Shown piece after piece: positions 1 through 9,731 of a stretch of DNA of 64,000 bases. Origin of the DNA: Erythrobacter sp. AP23 (GTDB lineage: Bacteria; Pseudomonadota; Alphaproteobacteria; Sphingomonadales; Sphingomonadaceae). Under the pieces are notes generated by a model. It was not told where the DNA came from. It did no database searches and worked only from the letters and a program-made list of their open reading frames with translations. The stretch's first letter is position 1. Every line of letters begins with the position of its first letter. The position numbers were made by a program, and so were the translations under genes. The stretch covers positions 206,391 through 270,390 of the forward strand of contig NZ_LNBY01000012.1 of the NCBI RefSeq assembly GCF_001542855.1, read 5' to 3'.

Positions 1-423
1 GATGGGTATCTGCTGCGCCGTGCGGACAAGAATGGCATTGCTGGCTTTATCCCCTTGCTCGGCGGCGCACTGGCCATCGGCAATGCCTGGCCATCCTCCT
101 ACGAAAGCTTCACGGTTCCCGATTACTACGTCGACTATTTCGATCTGGGATCCGCTTCATCCTATCGCTTCGCCGACAATGTCATTTACCGGATCGATCC
201 CGAAAATACCGCGATCACTTCCGTGGCTGCTTTGCTGACCGGTGACGAATTCGTTGTCGGCCAACCCATGCCGCACGGCTATGACGTCTATAACGTGCCC
301 TATTCCTATCGCGAACGGTACGCGGACACGGCCAATGCCTGGTACCGCTATTCCGACGGCTACGTCTATCGGATCGATCCCGCAACTCGGATGGTCGCGG
401 CGGCCATCGACCTGCTCGTTTGA
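1..423 (+). CDS. Tyr-rich repeat protein of unknown function (5'-partial)
   Basis: The reading frame is already open at base 1, so the start lies left of the window; the stop is TGA at 421-423. The visible 140 residues contain three diverged copies of a unit of the form D-G/N-Y/V-x-x-R-x-D followed by a Leu-Leu end: 'DGYLLRRAD', then 'NVIYRIDP', then 'GYVYRIDP'. Tyr-rich linkers join them ('YYVDYF', 'YSYRERYADT'). Repeats of this kind occur in exported sphingomonad proteins of unknown function, but I recognise no named domain and the signal peptide, if any, is outside the window. The stop codon abuts the next gene, suggesting cotranscription with the fasciclin lipoprotein. No function can be assigned. 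Confidence 0.75.
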   Translation, partial: DGYLLRRADKNGIAGFIPLLGGALAIGNAWPSSYESFTVPDYYVDYFDLGSASSYRFADNVIYRIDPENTAITSVAALLTGDEFVVGQPMPHGYDVYNVPYSYRERYADTANAWYRYSDGYVYRIDPATRMVAAAIDLLV

Positions 424-433
424 GGCGATGGGT

Positions 434-1000
434 ATGATCGGCAAAGGGAATATCCGCTGTTGGTTCGTAGCGATTGTTTCGCTGCCGTTGCTGGCGGCGT
501 GCGGCGACGTTGAGCCGGATCAGCCCGAGATCGCGACCACGGAAGATGGTTCGCTGACGCTCGCGGCCGCACTGGGGACGAACGACGACCTTGGCAGGCT
601 GCAGCAGGCGCTGGCGCAGTCGGAACTGTCGGGCGTCTTCGACGGTCCCGCCAGCTACACGGTCCTTGCGCCGACCGACATGGCTTTCGAAGACTTGCGT
701 ACCGATGGCACGGCGCTCCTCGAAGAAGATCAGCGTCCGATACTCGTTGCGATCCTGCGCGACCATTTGCTGCCGGGACATGTCACTCCGGAGGGTATCG
801 AAGAAGCGATTCGAACGCAGGGCGGCCCCGTGACCATGACGACTCTCGGCGAAACCGATGTGGTCTTCACAAAGTCAGGCGACACGATCACGGTCGAAAT
901 GGGTGGGGCTGCGCGCGCGACCCTTTCGGGCACCGCCATTGCAGCAAACAACGGCGTGGTGATCCCTATCGACAGCGTGTTGCTTCCGCCCAAGGGGTGA
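434..1000 (+). CDS. Fasciclin-domain lipoprotein
   Basis: 188 aa. The N terminus is a lipoprotein signal: charged start, hydrophobic stretch, then lipobox L-L-A-A-C-G with the lipidated Cys near residue 18. The rest is one fasciclin (FAS1/BigH3) domain: 'SLTLAAALG..DDLGRLQQAL', 'YTVLAPTDMAFEDL', 'LRDHLLPGHVTPE' and the closing 'ANNGVVIPIDSVLLPP'. FAS1 domains are adhesion or interaction modules, so a surface-anchored adhesive or matrix role is inferred. ATG434 is preferred because GAGG at 422-425 lies 8 nt upstream; ATG428, two codons earlier, is in frame but only 2 nt from that SD. The gene follows the preceding stop directly and ends 7 bp from the convergent tamB. Confidence 0.85.
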   Translation: MIGKGNIRCWFVAIVSLPLLAACGDVEPDQPEIATTEDGSLTLAAALGTNDDLGRLQQALAQSELSGVFDGPASYTVLAPTDMAFEDLRTDGTALLEEDQRPILVAILRDHLLPGHVTPEGIEEAIRTQGGPVTMTTLGETDVVFTKSGDTITVEMGGAARATLSGTAIAANNGVVIPIDSVLLPPKG

Positions 1001-1007
1001 ATGCGGC

Positions 1008-4000
1008 TCAATAGTCGCGGCTGATTTCGGCCACGACGCTTTCGCGCCCAACGGTCGAAACCGCTGCGAGCAACGACAACCAACTGGTCACGCGGAACTC
1101 GACTTCGGTCGCGCTGTAACCGCGCCCGTCGGTGATGATCTCGGCATAGAAACGTCGCCCGAAGTTCTTGCCCAGGGCGACCCCGGTCCCGCGCCCGAGG
1201 GCTGGATCCGCGCTGACGATCCGCAGCCGATCGAGGCCGATGGCACTGCGCAACTGGTTGATCGGGTCCATCCCGCCCCCACCGCGCAGGCTCGCTACCG
1301 CAGCGCCCAATTGCAGCGCATCGGTCGCGGAAAGGCTGGTCACCGAACCGCCGAACAACAAGCGCGCGAGCAGCTCTTCCTCGGGTAGCGAGGGATTGGA
1401 ACTGAATGCGATCTCGGGCTGGGTCGCACTGCCACGGACGGTCGCTTCCACGGTCAGGCCGTCGCGCTCGGTTTCGGCACGAATGTCTAGCCTCGGGTCG
1501 ATCGGGACATTGGCATCGAACTCGATCTCGCCTCGGGTCAGTTCGAAACGCGTTCCGGCGAAGGTGTAGTCTCCGCGCACCACCTCCGCGCTGCCGCCGA
1601 TCCGCGGATCGTCGGTCGTCCCACGCAGAATGATATCTGCCGACCATTCGCTGTCGAGACCCATCCCGTCGACGTCGATCCTGCTGGCGGCCCGCGCATC
1701 GACAAGATAGCGCCAGGGCCTGCCGGGAGCGACCTGGGGAGCGCGATTGGCCGGAGCGTTTATCTCCCGCGTGGCGATCTGCGGCAGGCGCAGGTCGTCG
1801 GCTGCCGTGCCGAGCCGCCAGCTTGCCCGATCGACCCGGACGCGGCCCGCAATGGTGCCGCCGAGCCCGTTGGAAACGATTCGCAGCGGTCCGGTAATCG
1901 TTGCACTCAGCCCTCCGGTCTCGATCAATTGCGCGTTCCTGGCCGCTATGCGCAAGTCGATGATCGGTCCGCGTATCTCCAGCACCCGGCCCTCGACCGC
2001 CTCGCCCAGCGTCCGCAGGTCGACGATACCGCTGCCGCTCACGCTGCCGCCATCGGCAGGCGTCCCGGCAAAGCGGGCCAGCTGAAGCCGCGAACCGCGA
2101 AACCGCCCGCGAACGGAGATGTCGCGAATGTCCGTGCCCGACAGCGAACTGCGCAGTTGCAGCGTTTCGCCCGAGATCGATCCACGCACGGTAGGGTCCT
2201 CGAGCGTACCGGTCGCATCGGCGGCAATCGCGATCGGGCCGGTAATGTCGAAAGTATCCAGCGCTGCGAGCCGCCAAAGGCTCTCCGCCGCGCCGTGATA
2301 GCGCAATTGCGCGAACAGTCCCCCGGCGCGCAGCCTATCGATCAAGATACCCGAGCCGGGTAGGCCGGTAATCCGCGCCTGCACACGACCGCGCCGGATA
2401 TCATCGTTGCGTAGCAGGGCGCGCGCTTCGAGTTCGGTTTCGCTGAGCCGTGCGACAAGGGCGACATCGACCGGACGCGATGTCAGCACGAGGCCGGAGC
2501 GCGTCAGCCCGTCGATCCGTACTTTCGCATCGCTTACCGGCAGCCGGTCGGCACCGGTGCGGTAGGTAACGACCCCCGATATCGTGCCCCCCAGTCCGGT
2601 ATCGGGGCGGACGATGTCGATCAGGGAGAGCGGCATGCGCGCAAGCTTGAAATCGAAATCGAGATCACCGCCGCCAAAACTCCCCGACGCGATCAGACCG
2701 CCATCGCCGTAGGAAAGCTGCGTCGGCGCAAGACGCCAGCCGCCGTCTGCCTGATTGGTCAGAACAGCCCGGCGGGGCATGGAAATGCGCCTGCCCGCGA
2801 ATTCGCCCTGCGCGGCAAGGGCAATGCGATCGGGGCGGATGCCGGCATTGACGTCGAGCACGAACCGCCCGCTGCGCCGGCCCGCCAGTGAGGCATCGAC
2901 CTGGCCGATGCCATTCTCGACCTCTCCCTGCGCCGCCAGGCGGGCGATGAACAGCGTGCCGTAGGAAAGCCCCGCCGCCGTACCCGAACCGACGAAAGTC
3001 GTGCTTCCCTGCCGGATCAGACCCGAGGCTTCGACATCGGCGCGTGCGATGCGAAGCGGCGTTTCGCCGCCGAAGCGCGCATTGCGGGCCTGCAACGCAA
3101 TGTCGAGCCCCTGCCCGCCGCCACGCGGCGCCAGCGCAACCGTTCCGTCGAGCCCGCCCCCGGCGAAGGCCAGCATGCCCTCTGCGCCGCCCTGCACGAA
3201 AGCGACGCTGCCGGTGACGCCGGTATCGGATACGCGCATCCGGTCGATTGCGATACGCGTCGGGCCGCCTTCGGGTGCGGTCAGGTCCAACGTGCCCGCG
3301 AAAGGTCCGAGGAGCGAATCGCCTGCGGCATCGATCGCGAAGCCCTCGCCGCTCGGTGCAATGGCCAAACGGACATTTTCCAGTCCGGTTGCCGGTCGGG
3401 CGAAAACGAGCGCCGCGCTCGGTCCGGCATCGCTCACACTCGCCTCGACCGTGAAATCTCCGAAGTCGACATGCGTGCCCGCTCCCGCCACGCGCGTGGT
3501 GCCCTCGCGCACGCTGCCGTCGAGGGCGAGTTGCACCTTGCTTGCATCCACGCGCAATCGGTCGAACTCGAGCGGGGCTGCGCCGCCCATTGCAAGCCCG
3601 CCGCGCACTCGGATCGGCGCGCCTGCGAGATTGGCGAGCGTGGCATTGGTTACCGGCGAGATCCGCGCATCGAGCTGTGCAGTCAGGCGCCAGGGCGCTC
3701 CCGGCGCGAGGGCGAGATCGATCATTGCCGTGCCCCCCGCCCTACCGACATCGTCGAGTACCAGCTGCTGCGCGCTCACCGGTCCGCGGATCCGGTATCG
3801 CCCGCTGGACACATCGCCGCGCAGCGCAAGATTGGCGGATGTGCCGGGGAAGGCGATCCGCAAATCGTCGGCCAACAGGCGTGAACCGGTGAGGACCAAA
3901 GTCCCCCGCCCGATACCGTTCACCAGGCGTGGATCGACCAGCGCATTGCCGCTGGTCACGCTCGCCACCGCCACGTCGAGCGGCAGGCTCCAGCGCGTTC

Positions 4001-5219
4001 CGTCATACTGCGCCGTGCCTTGTTGGCGGAGCCCCGACAGCAGCGTGCCATCAAGGTCGAGCTCTCCTACGCGAAGGTCGTGGGCAATCGCGAGATCGCG
4101 CAAGGGCCCGTCAAGCGTGGCAGTGAGCCGCGTGTTCCGCAGCTCGAGACCGTCGCCCAACAGGCCGGGATCGCGCACGAATGCATCCAGTTCGAGCCCG
4201 TCGACGCGATTCTCCGCGAGGTCGAGCAGGCCATCCGCCACGAGGCCGAGCCCGCGTCCAATCACCCGCGCTCGGCCATCGAAAACACGGTTGTCGATCG
4301 CCAGCTCCGCCTGGAGCGCCACATCCTCGCCCAGCGCCCGTGCCGGGACCCCGGAAAGATAGTCCGAAGGGTCGATCTTGCCCAGAAGTCCGAAAATGCC
4401 GGCGCGATTGGTCAGGCGTAGTGCCGCGACCCGCCCCTCCTCACTCTGGACCAGCAGCCCGCCCGTCCATTGCGACCAGGTTCCATCGCCCCTGATGCGC
4501 GCGGTGTGAGCAGTGTCGAGGCCGGCCAGCCGTGCCAGTGGACCATCCGCTTCAGCCGCGACATCGAGCGACATGTAGAAATCGTCGCCATCGGGTTCGG
4601 CATCGAGCAACAGCGCCAGCCGGTCGCGCTGCCCCAATCGCCCGTCGAGATCGACCATCAGCCGCCGGTCGGCGACCTGGGCACTGCCAGCCAGATCGAC
4701 CCTCTGCGCGCGATCCCCCGCTATCCCGCGCGCGAGCGTCAGATTGTCGATCGTGAACTCTTCGACCGAGATATCGAAACCGGGCAGAATCGGTCCCTCT
4801 TCCTCGCTCGGCAGAAATTCGGGAATGCGCGCAAGTTGCGCGCGGCGGGCGGCGAAGCTGTCGATCTCGAGCCGGTTCGACAGCCAGGCGCCAGGATTCC
4901 AGTCGATCTCGGCACGCGGGATGGTGAGGAAGACACCCTGCGGGTCGGACAATTGCACATCGTGCAGGATCGCCGCTCCGTAAAGATTGCCCTCGATCCG
5001 ACCGATCCGGATGTTGAGCCCGTTGGGAAAGGTCTGCTCGGCGATCCGGTTGGCCAGGAAGCGTTCGCCAAGCGGCGTGTTGAGCACCACCAGGGCGCTC
5101 GCCACGAGAAAGACCAGGGCCGCAGCGAGGCCAAGCAGCCATTTGCCGGTCCTCCCCAGCCGCGAAGCACTCGCGGACGGAACCGGCCGCTCCTCCAGGG
5201 CGTCGACCTCGTCCGCCAT
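1008..5219 (-). CDS. tamB: Translocation and assembly module protein TamB
   Basis: 1403 aa, in the usual size range for alphaproteobacterial TamB. A short cytoplasmic tail precedes one membrane helix (about residues 27-46, 'WLLGLAAALVFLVASALVVL'), followed by a very long periplasmic region of repetitive beta-rich sequence and a C-terminal TamB (DUF490) domain ending in 'VVAEISRDY'. TamB is the inner-membrane partner of TamA; the family bridges the periplasm as a lipid-conducting beta-groove and supports outer-membrane protein and lipid homeostasis. The start ATG (5219-5217) overlaps the tamA stop as ATGA, so the two are translationally coupled. Many long antisense open frames across this gene are shadows of its GC-rich codon use. 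Confidence 0.95.
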   Translation of the reverse strand: MADEVDALEERPVPSASASRLGRTGKWLLGLAAALVFLVASALVVLNTPLGERFLANRIAEQTFPNGLNIRIGRIEGNLYGAAILHDVQLSDPQGVFLTIPRAEIDWNPGAWLSNRLEIDSFAARRAQLARIPEFLPSEEEGPILPGFDISVEEFTIDNLTLARGIAGDRAQRVDLAGSAQVADRRLMVDLDGRLGQRDRLALLLDAEPDGDDFYMSLDVAAEADGPLARLAGLDTAHTARIRGDGTWSQWTGGLLVQSEEGRVAALRLTNRAGIFGLLGKIDPSDYLSGVPARALGEDVALQAELAIDNRVFDGRARVIGRGLGLVADGLLDLAENRVDGLELDAFVRDPGLLGDGLELRNTRLTATLDGPLRDLAIAHDLRVGELDLDGTLLSGLRQQGTAQYDGTRWSLPLDVAVASVTSGNALVDPRLVNGIGRGTLVLTGSRLLADDLRIAFPGTSANLALRGDVSSGRYRIRGPVSAQQLVLDDVGRAGGTAMIDLALAPGAPWRLTAQLDARISPVTNATLANLAGAPIRVRGGLAMGGAAPLEFDRLRVDASKVQLALDGSVREGTTRVAGAGTHVDFGDFTVEASVSDAGPSAALVFARPATGLENVRLAIAPSGEGFAIDAAGDSLLGPFAGTLDLTAPEGGPTRIAIDRMRVSDTGVTGSVAFVQGGAEGMLAFAGGGLDGTVALAPRGGGQGLDIALQARNARFGGETPLRIARADVEASGLIRQGSTTFVGSGTAAGLSYGTLFIARLAAQGEVENGIGQVDASLAGRRSGRFVLDVNAGIRPDRIALAAQGEFAGRRISMPRRAVLTNQADGGWRLAPTQLSYGDGGLIASGSFGGGDLDFDFKLARMPLSLIDIVRPDTGLGGTISGVVTYRTGADRLPVSDAKVRIDGLTRSGLVLTSRPVDVALVARLSETELEARALLRNDDIRRGRVQARITGLPGSGILIDRLRAGGLFAQLRYHGAAESLWRLAALDTFDITGPIAIAADATGTLEDPTVRGSISGETLQLRSSLSGTDIRDISVRGRFRGSRLQLARFAGTPADGGSVSGSGIVDLRTLGEAVEGRVLEIRGPIIDLRIAARNAQLIETGGLSATITGPLRIVSNGLGGTIAGRVRVDRASWRLGTAADDLRLPQIATREINAPANRAPQVAPGRPWRYLVDARAASRIDVDGMGLDSEWSADIILRGTTDDPRIGGSAEVVRGDYTFAGTRFELTRGEIEFDANVPIDPRLDIRAETERDGLTVEATVRGSATQPEIAFSSNPSLPEEELLARLLFGGSVTSLSATDALQLGAAVASLRGGGGMDPINQLRSAIGLDRLRIVSADPALGRGTGVALGKNFGRRFYAEIITDGRGYSATEVEFRVTSWLSLLAAVSTVGRESVVAEISRDY

Positions 5220-7363
5220 CAGAAGGCCTGCCCCAGCGAAATATAGACACCGACTGCGGAGTCCTCCGGCTCAGGATTGAGCGGGAAGCCGACATCCAGG
5301 CGGATGGGACCGAAACCGGTGGTGTAGCGAACACCAAGCCCCGCCCCCATCTTGATCTCGCCGAAATCAGGCGTGGTCGATGTGGACACACTGCCAAGGT
5401 CGAAGAAGGGCACGGCCGAAACCGCCCCATCGAGCAAGCCGGTGCCGATCCGCGCCTCGATCGAGGCCTCCACGAGGCTGCGCCCGCCTGTGGCTTCCAT
5501 GAAGTCGTTCTTCGGCCCGATCGCCTGATAGCCATAACCGCGTACCGACCCGCCGCCTCCCGCATAGAGCCTGCGCGAGGGCGCGATGCCGACGAGCTCG
5601 GCCCCCTGGATACTGGCAAAGGCGGCGCGTGCAGCTATCACCGTGCGATTGCCGACCGTCTGGTAGTATGCGGCATCGACGCGGTTGCGCAGGTAGTAGT
5701 ATTGCACGCCCTGTGTGCGTGAGGTTTCGGGCGCGAGAAAGCCCGTCACGCGGAACCCGCGCGTCGGATCGAGCAGGGAATCGCTGGTATCGAGTGTTGC
5801 CCGGCCAAACAGCGCGCCGACGAAATAGGTTTGCCGTGGCCGCTCCACCCCTTCGACGATGCGGTTGCGTTCGTCGGTCGCAAGCACTTCGGCGCCAATT
5901 CCCCAGGCGAGCGGCTTTTGGAAAAGGAGGGTCGACGTGCGTTCATATGTCCCCGTCAACGCTACGGTGCGCGCGTCATAGGCGACGGTATCGATGCTTG
6001 AGGCATAGGCATCGACGGTGAGAACCTTGTCGCGCCCACCGAAATTGTTCTTGCGGAACGTGATCCCGGCAAGCTGCTCGCGCGTACCGAGGATGCCGCG
6101 CAGGCGCAGCGCGCCTTCCGGCGGAAAGAGGTTGCGATGCTCCCAGCTCGCCTGGACCCGGATGCCCTCTTCCGAACCATAGCCGATCGCGCCCGCAATG
6201 GTGCGCAGCTTGGCCCGTTCCATGGTGACATCCATTGCGACCACGCCGGGCTCGTCGCCCTGCGGTGGCCGGATCTCCCGCGCTTCGACCCCGACCGCAG
6301 ATACGAGCCCCGTCGCGGTGACTGCCCGGCGCAAGTCGAATTCGAGGCTGCGGCGGTAGATGTCTCCGGATTCGAACCGCGCGATGCGTTCGAGGTGACG
6401 GCTCGATAGAAACGCCTCGTCGCTGCTGAAGACTTGGCCGAAGACATATTTGCCATTGGGCCGCACGGGTATTGTCAAATCGCCCTCGACCCGTTCGTGA
6501 TCGATCAGCAATTCGGGCTCGTCGATCTCGGCGAAGGCGTAACCACTCTCGCCCAGCGCGCGGTCGAGATTGAAGCGTTCGGCCATGATCGTATCGGACT
6601 GCAGATAATCGCCGACCTGGATATTGAAGGAATCGCGCAACGACGCTGCATCCACCGCAGTATCCAGCTGCCCGAGGTCTATAGATCCATAGGTGTAGCG
6701 CGCGCCCGGAATGACGTCGAAGCGTACGCGCGGGCGCTGGTCTGCAGTGTCCTCGCCCGCATCGCGTGTGGCGATGGTGCGGACGATCTCGCCATCGTAA
6801 TAGCCGTAGACGCGCAGCAGGTTGGTGAGCAATTCCTCATCTTCGCGCGCCCGCGCTGCGAGCTGAGCGACATTCTCGTCGCCATCGTTCAGTTCTTCGA
6901 CGGTCGAGAGCGCTTCGAAGCGGTCGACGAAATCGCCGCGCTGGCTGAACGGCGGCTCCTGCTGCGGGAAGCCGAGCACCAGCGTTTCGGACAATTCCTC
7001 GATTTCCGCCTCGTCGAATGCGACCTGAGGCGCATCTTCGAGCAATTGCGCGAATTCGATGTCGTCTTCGGGTTCCAGCGGTTGGAGCGGCTCGAGTTCG
7101 ACATTCTCGGGCCAGGCTACCGACATTCCCGGAATCTCCGCGATGGGAGTTTCCGCATCCAGATCGGGCACGGTATCGACGCCCGGCCCAGCCGCGTCGT
7201 CGGTTCCCTGCCGCGCCCATTCGTCCGGGTTCTCGACCGCGCTGTCGGGAATCAGATCCTCGAGCGAGGGCGGGACCTCGCTATCCTGCGCGGCAATTGG
7301 CGGAGCACCTGCCACGGCAAGCGCGGCAAGGCAGGTGGTCAGCGCTACACGAGCGCTCTCAAT
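5219..7363 (-). CDS. tamA: TamA-type BamA/Omp85-family outer-membrane protein
   Basis: About 714 aa. A signal peptide ending 'AGAPPIAAQ' is followed by an acidic linker, POTRA-like repeats (for example '[18 protein letters not shown]') and a C-terminal 16-stranded Omp85 barrel ('[20 protein letters not shown]', terminal '[10 protein letters not shown]'). TamA pairs with TamB, which is encoded immediately downstream with an ATGA overlap. The start is unresolved: no ATG, GTG or TTG stands at the signal peptide. ATT at 7363-7361, overlapping the bpt stop as ATTGA, gives a normal 26-residue signal with Arg in the n-region; the nearest ATG in frame (7471) would add 36 residues and overlap bpt by 113 bp. 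I give the ATT coordinate with low confidence in the start and high confidence in the gene. Confidence 0.9.
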   Translation of the reverse strand: MESARVALTTCLAALAVAGAPPIAAQDSEVPPSLEDLIPDSAVENPDEWARQGTDDAAGPGVDTVPDLDAETPIAEIPGMSVAWPENVELEPLQPLEPEDDIEFAQLLEDAPQVAFDEAEIEELSETLVLGFPQQEPPFSQRGDFVDRFEALSTVEELNDGDENVAQLAARAREDEELLTNLLRVYGYYDGEIVRTIATRDAGEDTADQRPRVRFDVIPGARYTYGSIDLGQLDTAVDAASLRDSFNIQVGDYLQSDTIMAERFNLDRALGESGYAFAEIDEPELLIDHERVEGDLTIPVRPNGKYVFGQVFSSDEAFLSSRHLERIARFESGDIYRRSLEFDLRRAVTATGLVSAVGVEAREIRPPQGDEPGVVAMDVTMERAKLRTIAGAIGYGSEEGIRVQASWEHRNLFPPEGALRLRGILGTREQLAGITFRKNNFGGRDKVLTVDAYASSIDTVAYDARTVALTGTYERTSTLLFQKPLAWGIGAEVLATDERNRIVEGVERPRQTYFVGALFGRATLDTSDSLLDPTRGFRVTGFLAPETSRTQGVQYYYLRNRVDAAYYQTVGNRTVIAARAAFASIQGAELVGIAPSRRLYAGGGGSVRGYGYQAIGPKNDFMEATGGRSLVEASIEARIGTGLLDGAVSAVPFFDLGSVSTSTTPDFGEIKMGAGLGVRYTTGFGPIRLDVGFPLNPEPEDSAVGVYISLGQAF

Positions 7364-8201
7364 CGGCGATCTTGTACTCGGCTGCCAGCCCGTCTTTGGA
7401 AGGCAGGGCCTCGTCGCGGCGCTTCGCACGCGGGGCGGTTGCAGCGGCGATAAGGCGCCTCTGCTCGGCATCGGGCATGCGCTCCCATCCGCCACGAGTG
7501 AGTCGTTCAAGCGGCCGGTAGCGGACCTTGTATCGCATCCGCTCGGCCCCTTCGACCCAGTATCCAAGGTAGACGTATGGCAGCCCACGATCGGCAGCAC
7601 GGCGGATGTGGTCGAGGATGATGTAGTTCCCAAGCCCGGCGCGATCCCCATGCTCAGGGTCGTAGAAGCTGTAGATCATCGACAGCCCGTCACCCTGGTA
7701 GTCCGTAAGGCACGCCCCCACCAGACGCCCCGGTTCGAAGCCGGTGCCCGGCTCCCGATATTCGATCACATAGCTCGTAACGCTGGTGTGTTCCACCATA
7801 TCCGCAAAGTCGGTTTCTTCCATCTGCGTCATGCCGCCGCCGGGGTGGCGCGCAGAGAGATATTTCTGCAGAAGCTCGAACTGTTCGGAGGTGGCCCAGG
7901 GACGGCATTCGGTGGCGATCAGGTCGTCATTCGACTTGAGCGTGCGCTTCTGGCTCGACGAGGCCTGGAATTCATTCGCCACCACGCGGACCGACACGCA
8001 GGCCTGGCAATCGAGGCAGGACGGGCGATAGGCGACCGTCTGGCTGCGGCGGAACCCGATCCGGCCGAGCGCCTCGTTCAGTTCGTCGGCATTCTCGCCG
8101 CGCAGTTCGGTAAACACCTTCCGCTCGCTCTTGCCCGGCAGGTACGGACACGGCGCGGGGCTGGTCACGAAAAAGCGGGGGAAGCGAATTGGTGCGGTCA
8201 C
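7359..8201 (-). CDS. bpt: Aspartate/glutamate leucyltransferase (bacterial arginyltransferase family)
   Basis: 280 aa. This is the bacterial Ate1-like aminoacyl-tRNA-protein transferase (Bpt), which adds Leu to N-terminal Asp/Glu and marks proteins for ClpAPS degradation through the N-end rule. Visible signature: '[14 protein letters not shown]' near the N terminus and the Cys cluster '[13 protein letters not shown]' (Cys62, 65 and 68, with Cys18 upstream), plus '[15 protein letters not shown]' and 'FRPLE'-like 'RYRPLERL' near the C terminus. Length fits the family. The start is GTG at 8201, with GAGGA about 11 nt upstream. A perfect CtrA-type box lies about 75 bp upstream (8274-8289). The stop TGA overlaps the proposed tamA start. 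Confidence 0.9.
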   Translation of the reverse strand: MTAPIRFPRFFVTSPAPCPYLPGKSERKVFTELRGENADELNEALGRIGFRRSQTVAYRPSCLDCQACVSVRVVANEFQASSSQKRTLKSNDDLIATECRPWATSEQFELLQKYLSARHPGGGMTQMEETDFADMVEHTSVTSYVIEYREPGTGFEPGRLVGACLTDYQGDGLSMIYSFYDPEHGDRAGLGNYIILDHIRRAADRGLPYVYLGYWVEGAERMRYKVRYRPLERLTRGGWERMPDAEQRRLIAAATAPRAKRRDEALPSKDGLAAEYKIAD

Positions 8202-8273
8202 GGTGGCCTGCGTCCTCTCGGGGCTTGGGAATTCCCTGTCTGATAGACATACAATGCCAGAGCGGGTCCCGCG

Positions 8274-8289
8274 TTAAAACCCTCTTAAC
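8274..8289 (-). promoter_or_regulatory. CtrA-type binding site upstream of bpt
   Basis: TTAA at 8274-8277 and TTAA at 8285-8288 are separated by exactly 7 nt and flanked by C, giving TTAA-N7-TTAAC, the consensus for the alphaproteobacterial cell-cycle regulator CtrA. Read on the minus strand it also ends TTAAC. It lies in the 170-bp gap between ilvA and bpt, about 75 bp before the bpt start. TTAA pairs are rare in this GC-rich sequence. Binding is inferred. Confidence 0.5.
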
Positions 8290-8371
8290 CACGAAATATG
8301 CAACCCATCCGTCGAACGACGCGGATTGGTGGAAACTCGACGGCTTGAAGGGGCTGCGGCGGCAATCCGGT

Positions 8372-9622
8372 TCAGGCCAGCTCGGCCAGTTCCACGCTAT
8401 AACCCTTGGCACGCAGCGCTTCCACCAGCCGGTCGATCTGTTCGCCTCCGCGCGCTTCGCATTCAATCTCCGCCGTCAGCCCCTTGGCAGGCAGCGTCGT
8501 GAAGATCCGCTGGTGGTAGATCTCGATGATATTGACATCATGCGTATTGAACTCGCGCATCACCTTGAACAGCGCGCCGGGCCGATCCTGCAACACGATC
8601 CGGAGCCGCGCGAGACGGCCCGAGCGCGCGAGATCGCGCAGCAGGACGTTGGCCAGCAGGCGGGTGTCGATATTACCACCGCACAGGACAAGGCCGACGG
8701 TCTTGCCGGCGAATCTCTCCGGATTCGAAAGCACCGCGGCAAGGCCGGCAGCCCCCGCGCCTTCGACCACGGTCTTTTCGATTTGCAACAGTAACGATAC
8801 CGCGTGCTCGAGCTTTGCCTCCTTGACCAACAGAACCTGGTCGACAAGTTCGGCAATTATCTGGCGGGTGAACTCGCCGGGGGCCTTCACTGCAATGCCT
8901 TCCGCCAGCGTATCGCCTCCGCAGGGGCGATCATCGCCGGTAACGGCAGAATACATCGAGGGATAGAGTTCGGCCTGTACGCCGACCAACTCGATTGATG
9001 GGTTCAGCGCCTTGGCGACCGTCGCCATGCCGCTCATCAGCCCGCCGCCACCGATGGGCACGACGAGGCAGTCAAAATCGTCCTTCTCCTCGAGCATTTC
9101 CAGCGCGACCGTACCCTGCCCGGCCGCCACCAGCGGTTCGTCGAACGGGTGGACGAAAGTGAGGCCGCGCTCGTCCTCCAATTGGCGGGCGTGGGCATAG
9201 GCCTCGTCGAAGGTTTCGCCGAACAGTTCGACATTGCCGCCGACGCTTTCGGTCTGCATCACTTTCACGCTGGGCGTGGTCCGCGGCATGACGATGGTCA
9301 CCGGCACGTCGAGCCGGCGCCCGTGATAGCTCAGACCCTGGCTATGGTTGCCGGCCGATGCGGCGATGACGCCGCGCGCCTTCTGCTCCTCGTTCAGATG
9401 CAACAGGGCGTTGAGCGCACCGCGTTCCTTGTAGGCAGCGGTGAACTGGTGGTTTTCGAACTTGAGCCAGATATCCGCCCCGGCAATCTCCGACAGCGTC
9501 TGCGAGCGCAGCATCGGCGTCTTGACCACCGCGCCTTCGATACGTGCGGCGGCAGCGCGCACATCGTCGAGGGTCAGGAGCTCGGTCGCCTTGGCGGCAC
9601 GCACGGGAGATGCTTGGGTCAT
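8372..9622 (-). CDS. ilvA: Threonine ammonia-lyase (threonine dehydratase)
   Basis: 416 aa PLP enzyme of fold type II, converting threonine to 2-oxobutanoate and ammonia for isoleucine synthesis. The PLP-binding lysine is Lys65 in 'FTAAYKERGALN'; the substrate loop is 'SAGNHSQGLSYHG'; the phosphate-binding glycine loop is 'PIGGGGLMSGM'. A C-terminal ACT domain of about 75 residues ('RIVLQDRPGALFKVMREF', 'INIIEIYHQR'-type) indicates allosteric control, though this short single-ACT form is also seen in catabolic TdcB-like enzymes, so biosynthetic versus catabolic use is not settled. ATG at 9622. The gene is divergent from the amidohydrolase, sharing a 109-bp intergenic region. Confidence 0.9.
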   Translation of the reverse strand: MTQASPVRAAKATELLTLDDVRAAAARIEGAVVKTPMLRSQTLSEIAGADIWLKFENHQFTAAYKERGALNALLHLNEEQKARGVIAASAGNHSQGLSYHGRRLDVPVTIVMPRTTPSVKVMQTESVGGNVELFGETFDEAYAHARQLEDERGLTFVHPFDEPLVAAGQGTVALEMLEEKDDFDCLVVPIGGGGLMSGMATVAKALNPSIELVGVQAELYPSMYSAVTGDDRPCGGDTLAEGIAVKAPGEFTRQIIAELVDQVLLVKEAKLEHAVSLLLQIEKTVVEGAGAAGLAAVLSNPERFAGKTVGLVLCGGNIDTRLLANVLLRDLARSGRLARLRIVLQDRPGALFKVMREFNTHDVNIIEIYHQRIFTTLPAKGLTAEIECEARGGEQIDRLVEALRAKGYSVELAELA

Positions 9623-9731
9623 GCTCCGCCCCTACGGCGCGCTGGCGCGGGGCGCAATCGCCGAAAGGGTTTGCCTCGCTCAAGCTATGCCTTATCGCGC
9701 ACGGACGAAACACGGACGGGGACCGCCTGAA

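Noticed and set aside
3001..4362. 453-codon open frame antisense to tamB
   Set aside because: Ser/Pro/Arg-rich shadow of tamB codon use, with no SD or domain; tamB on the other strand is a clear family member.
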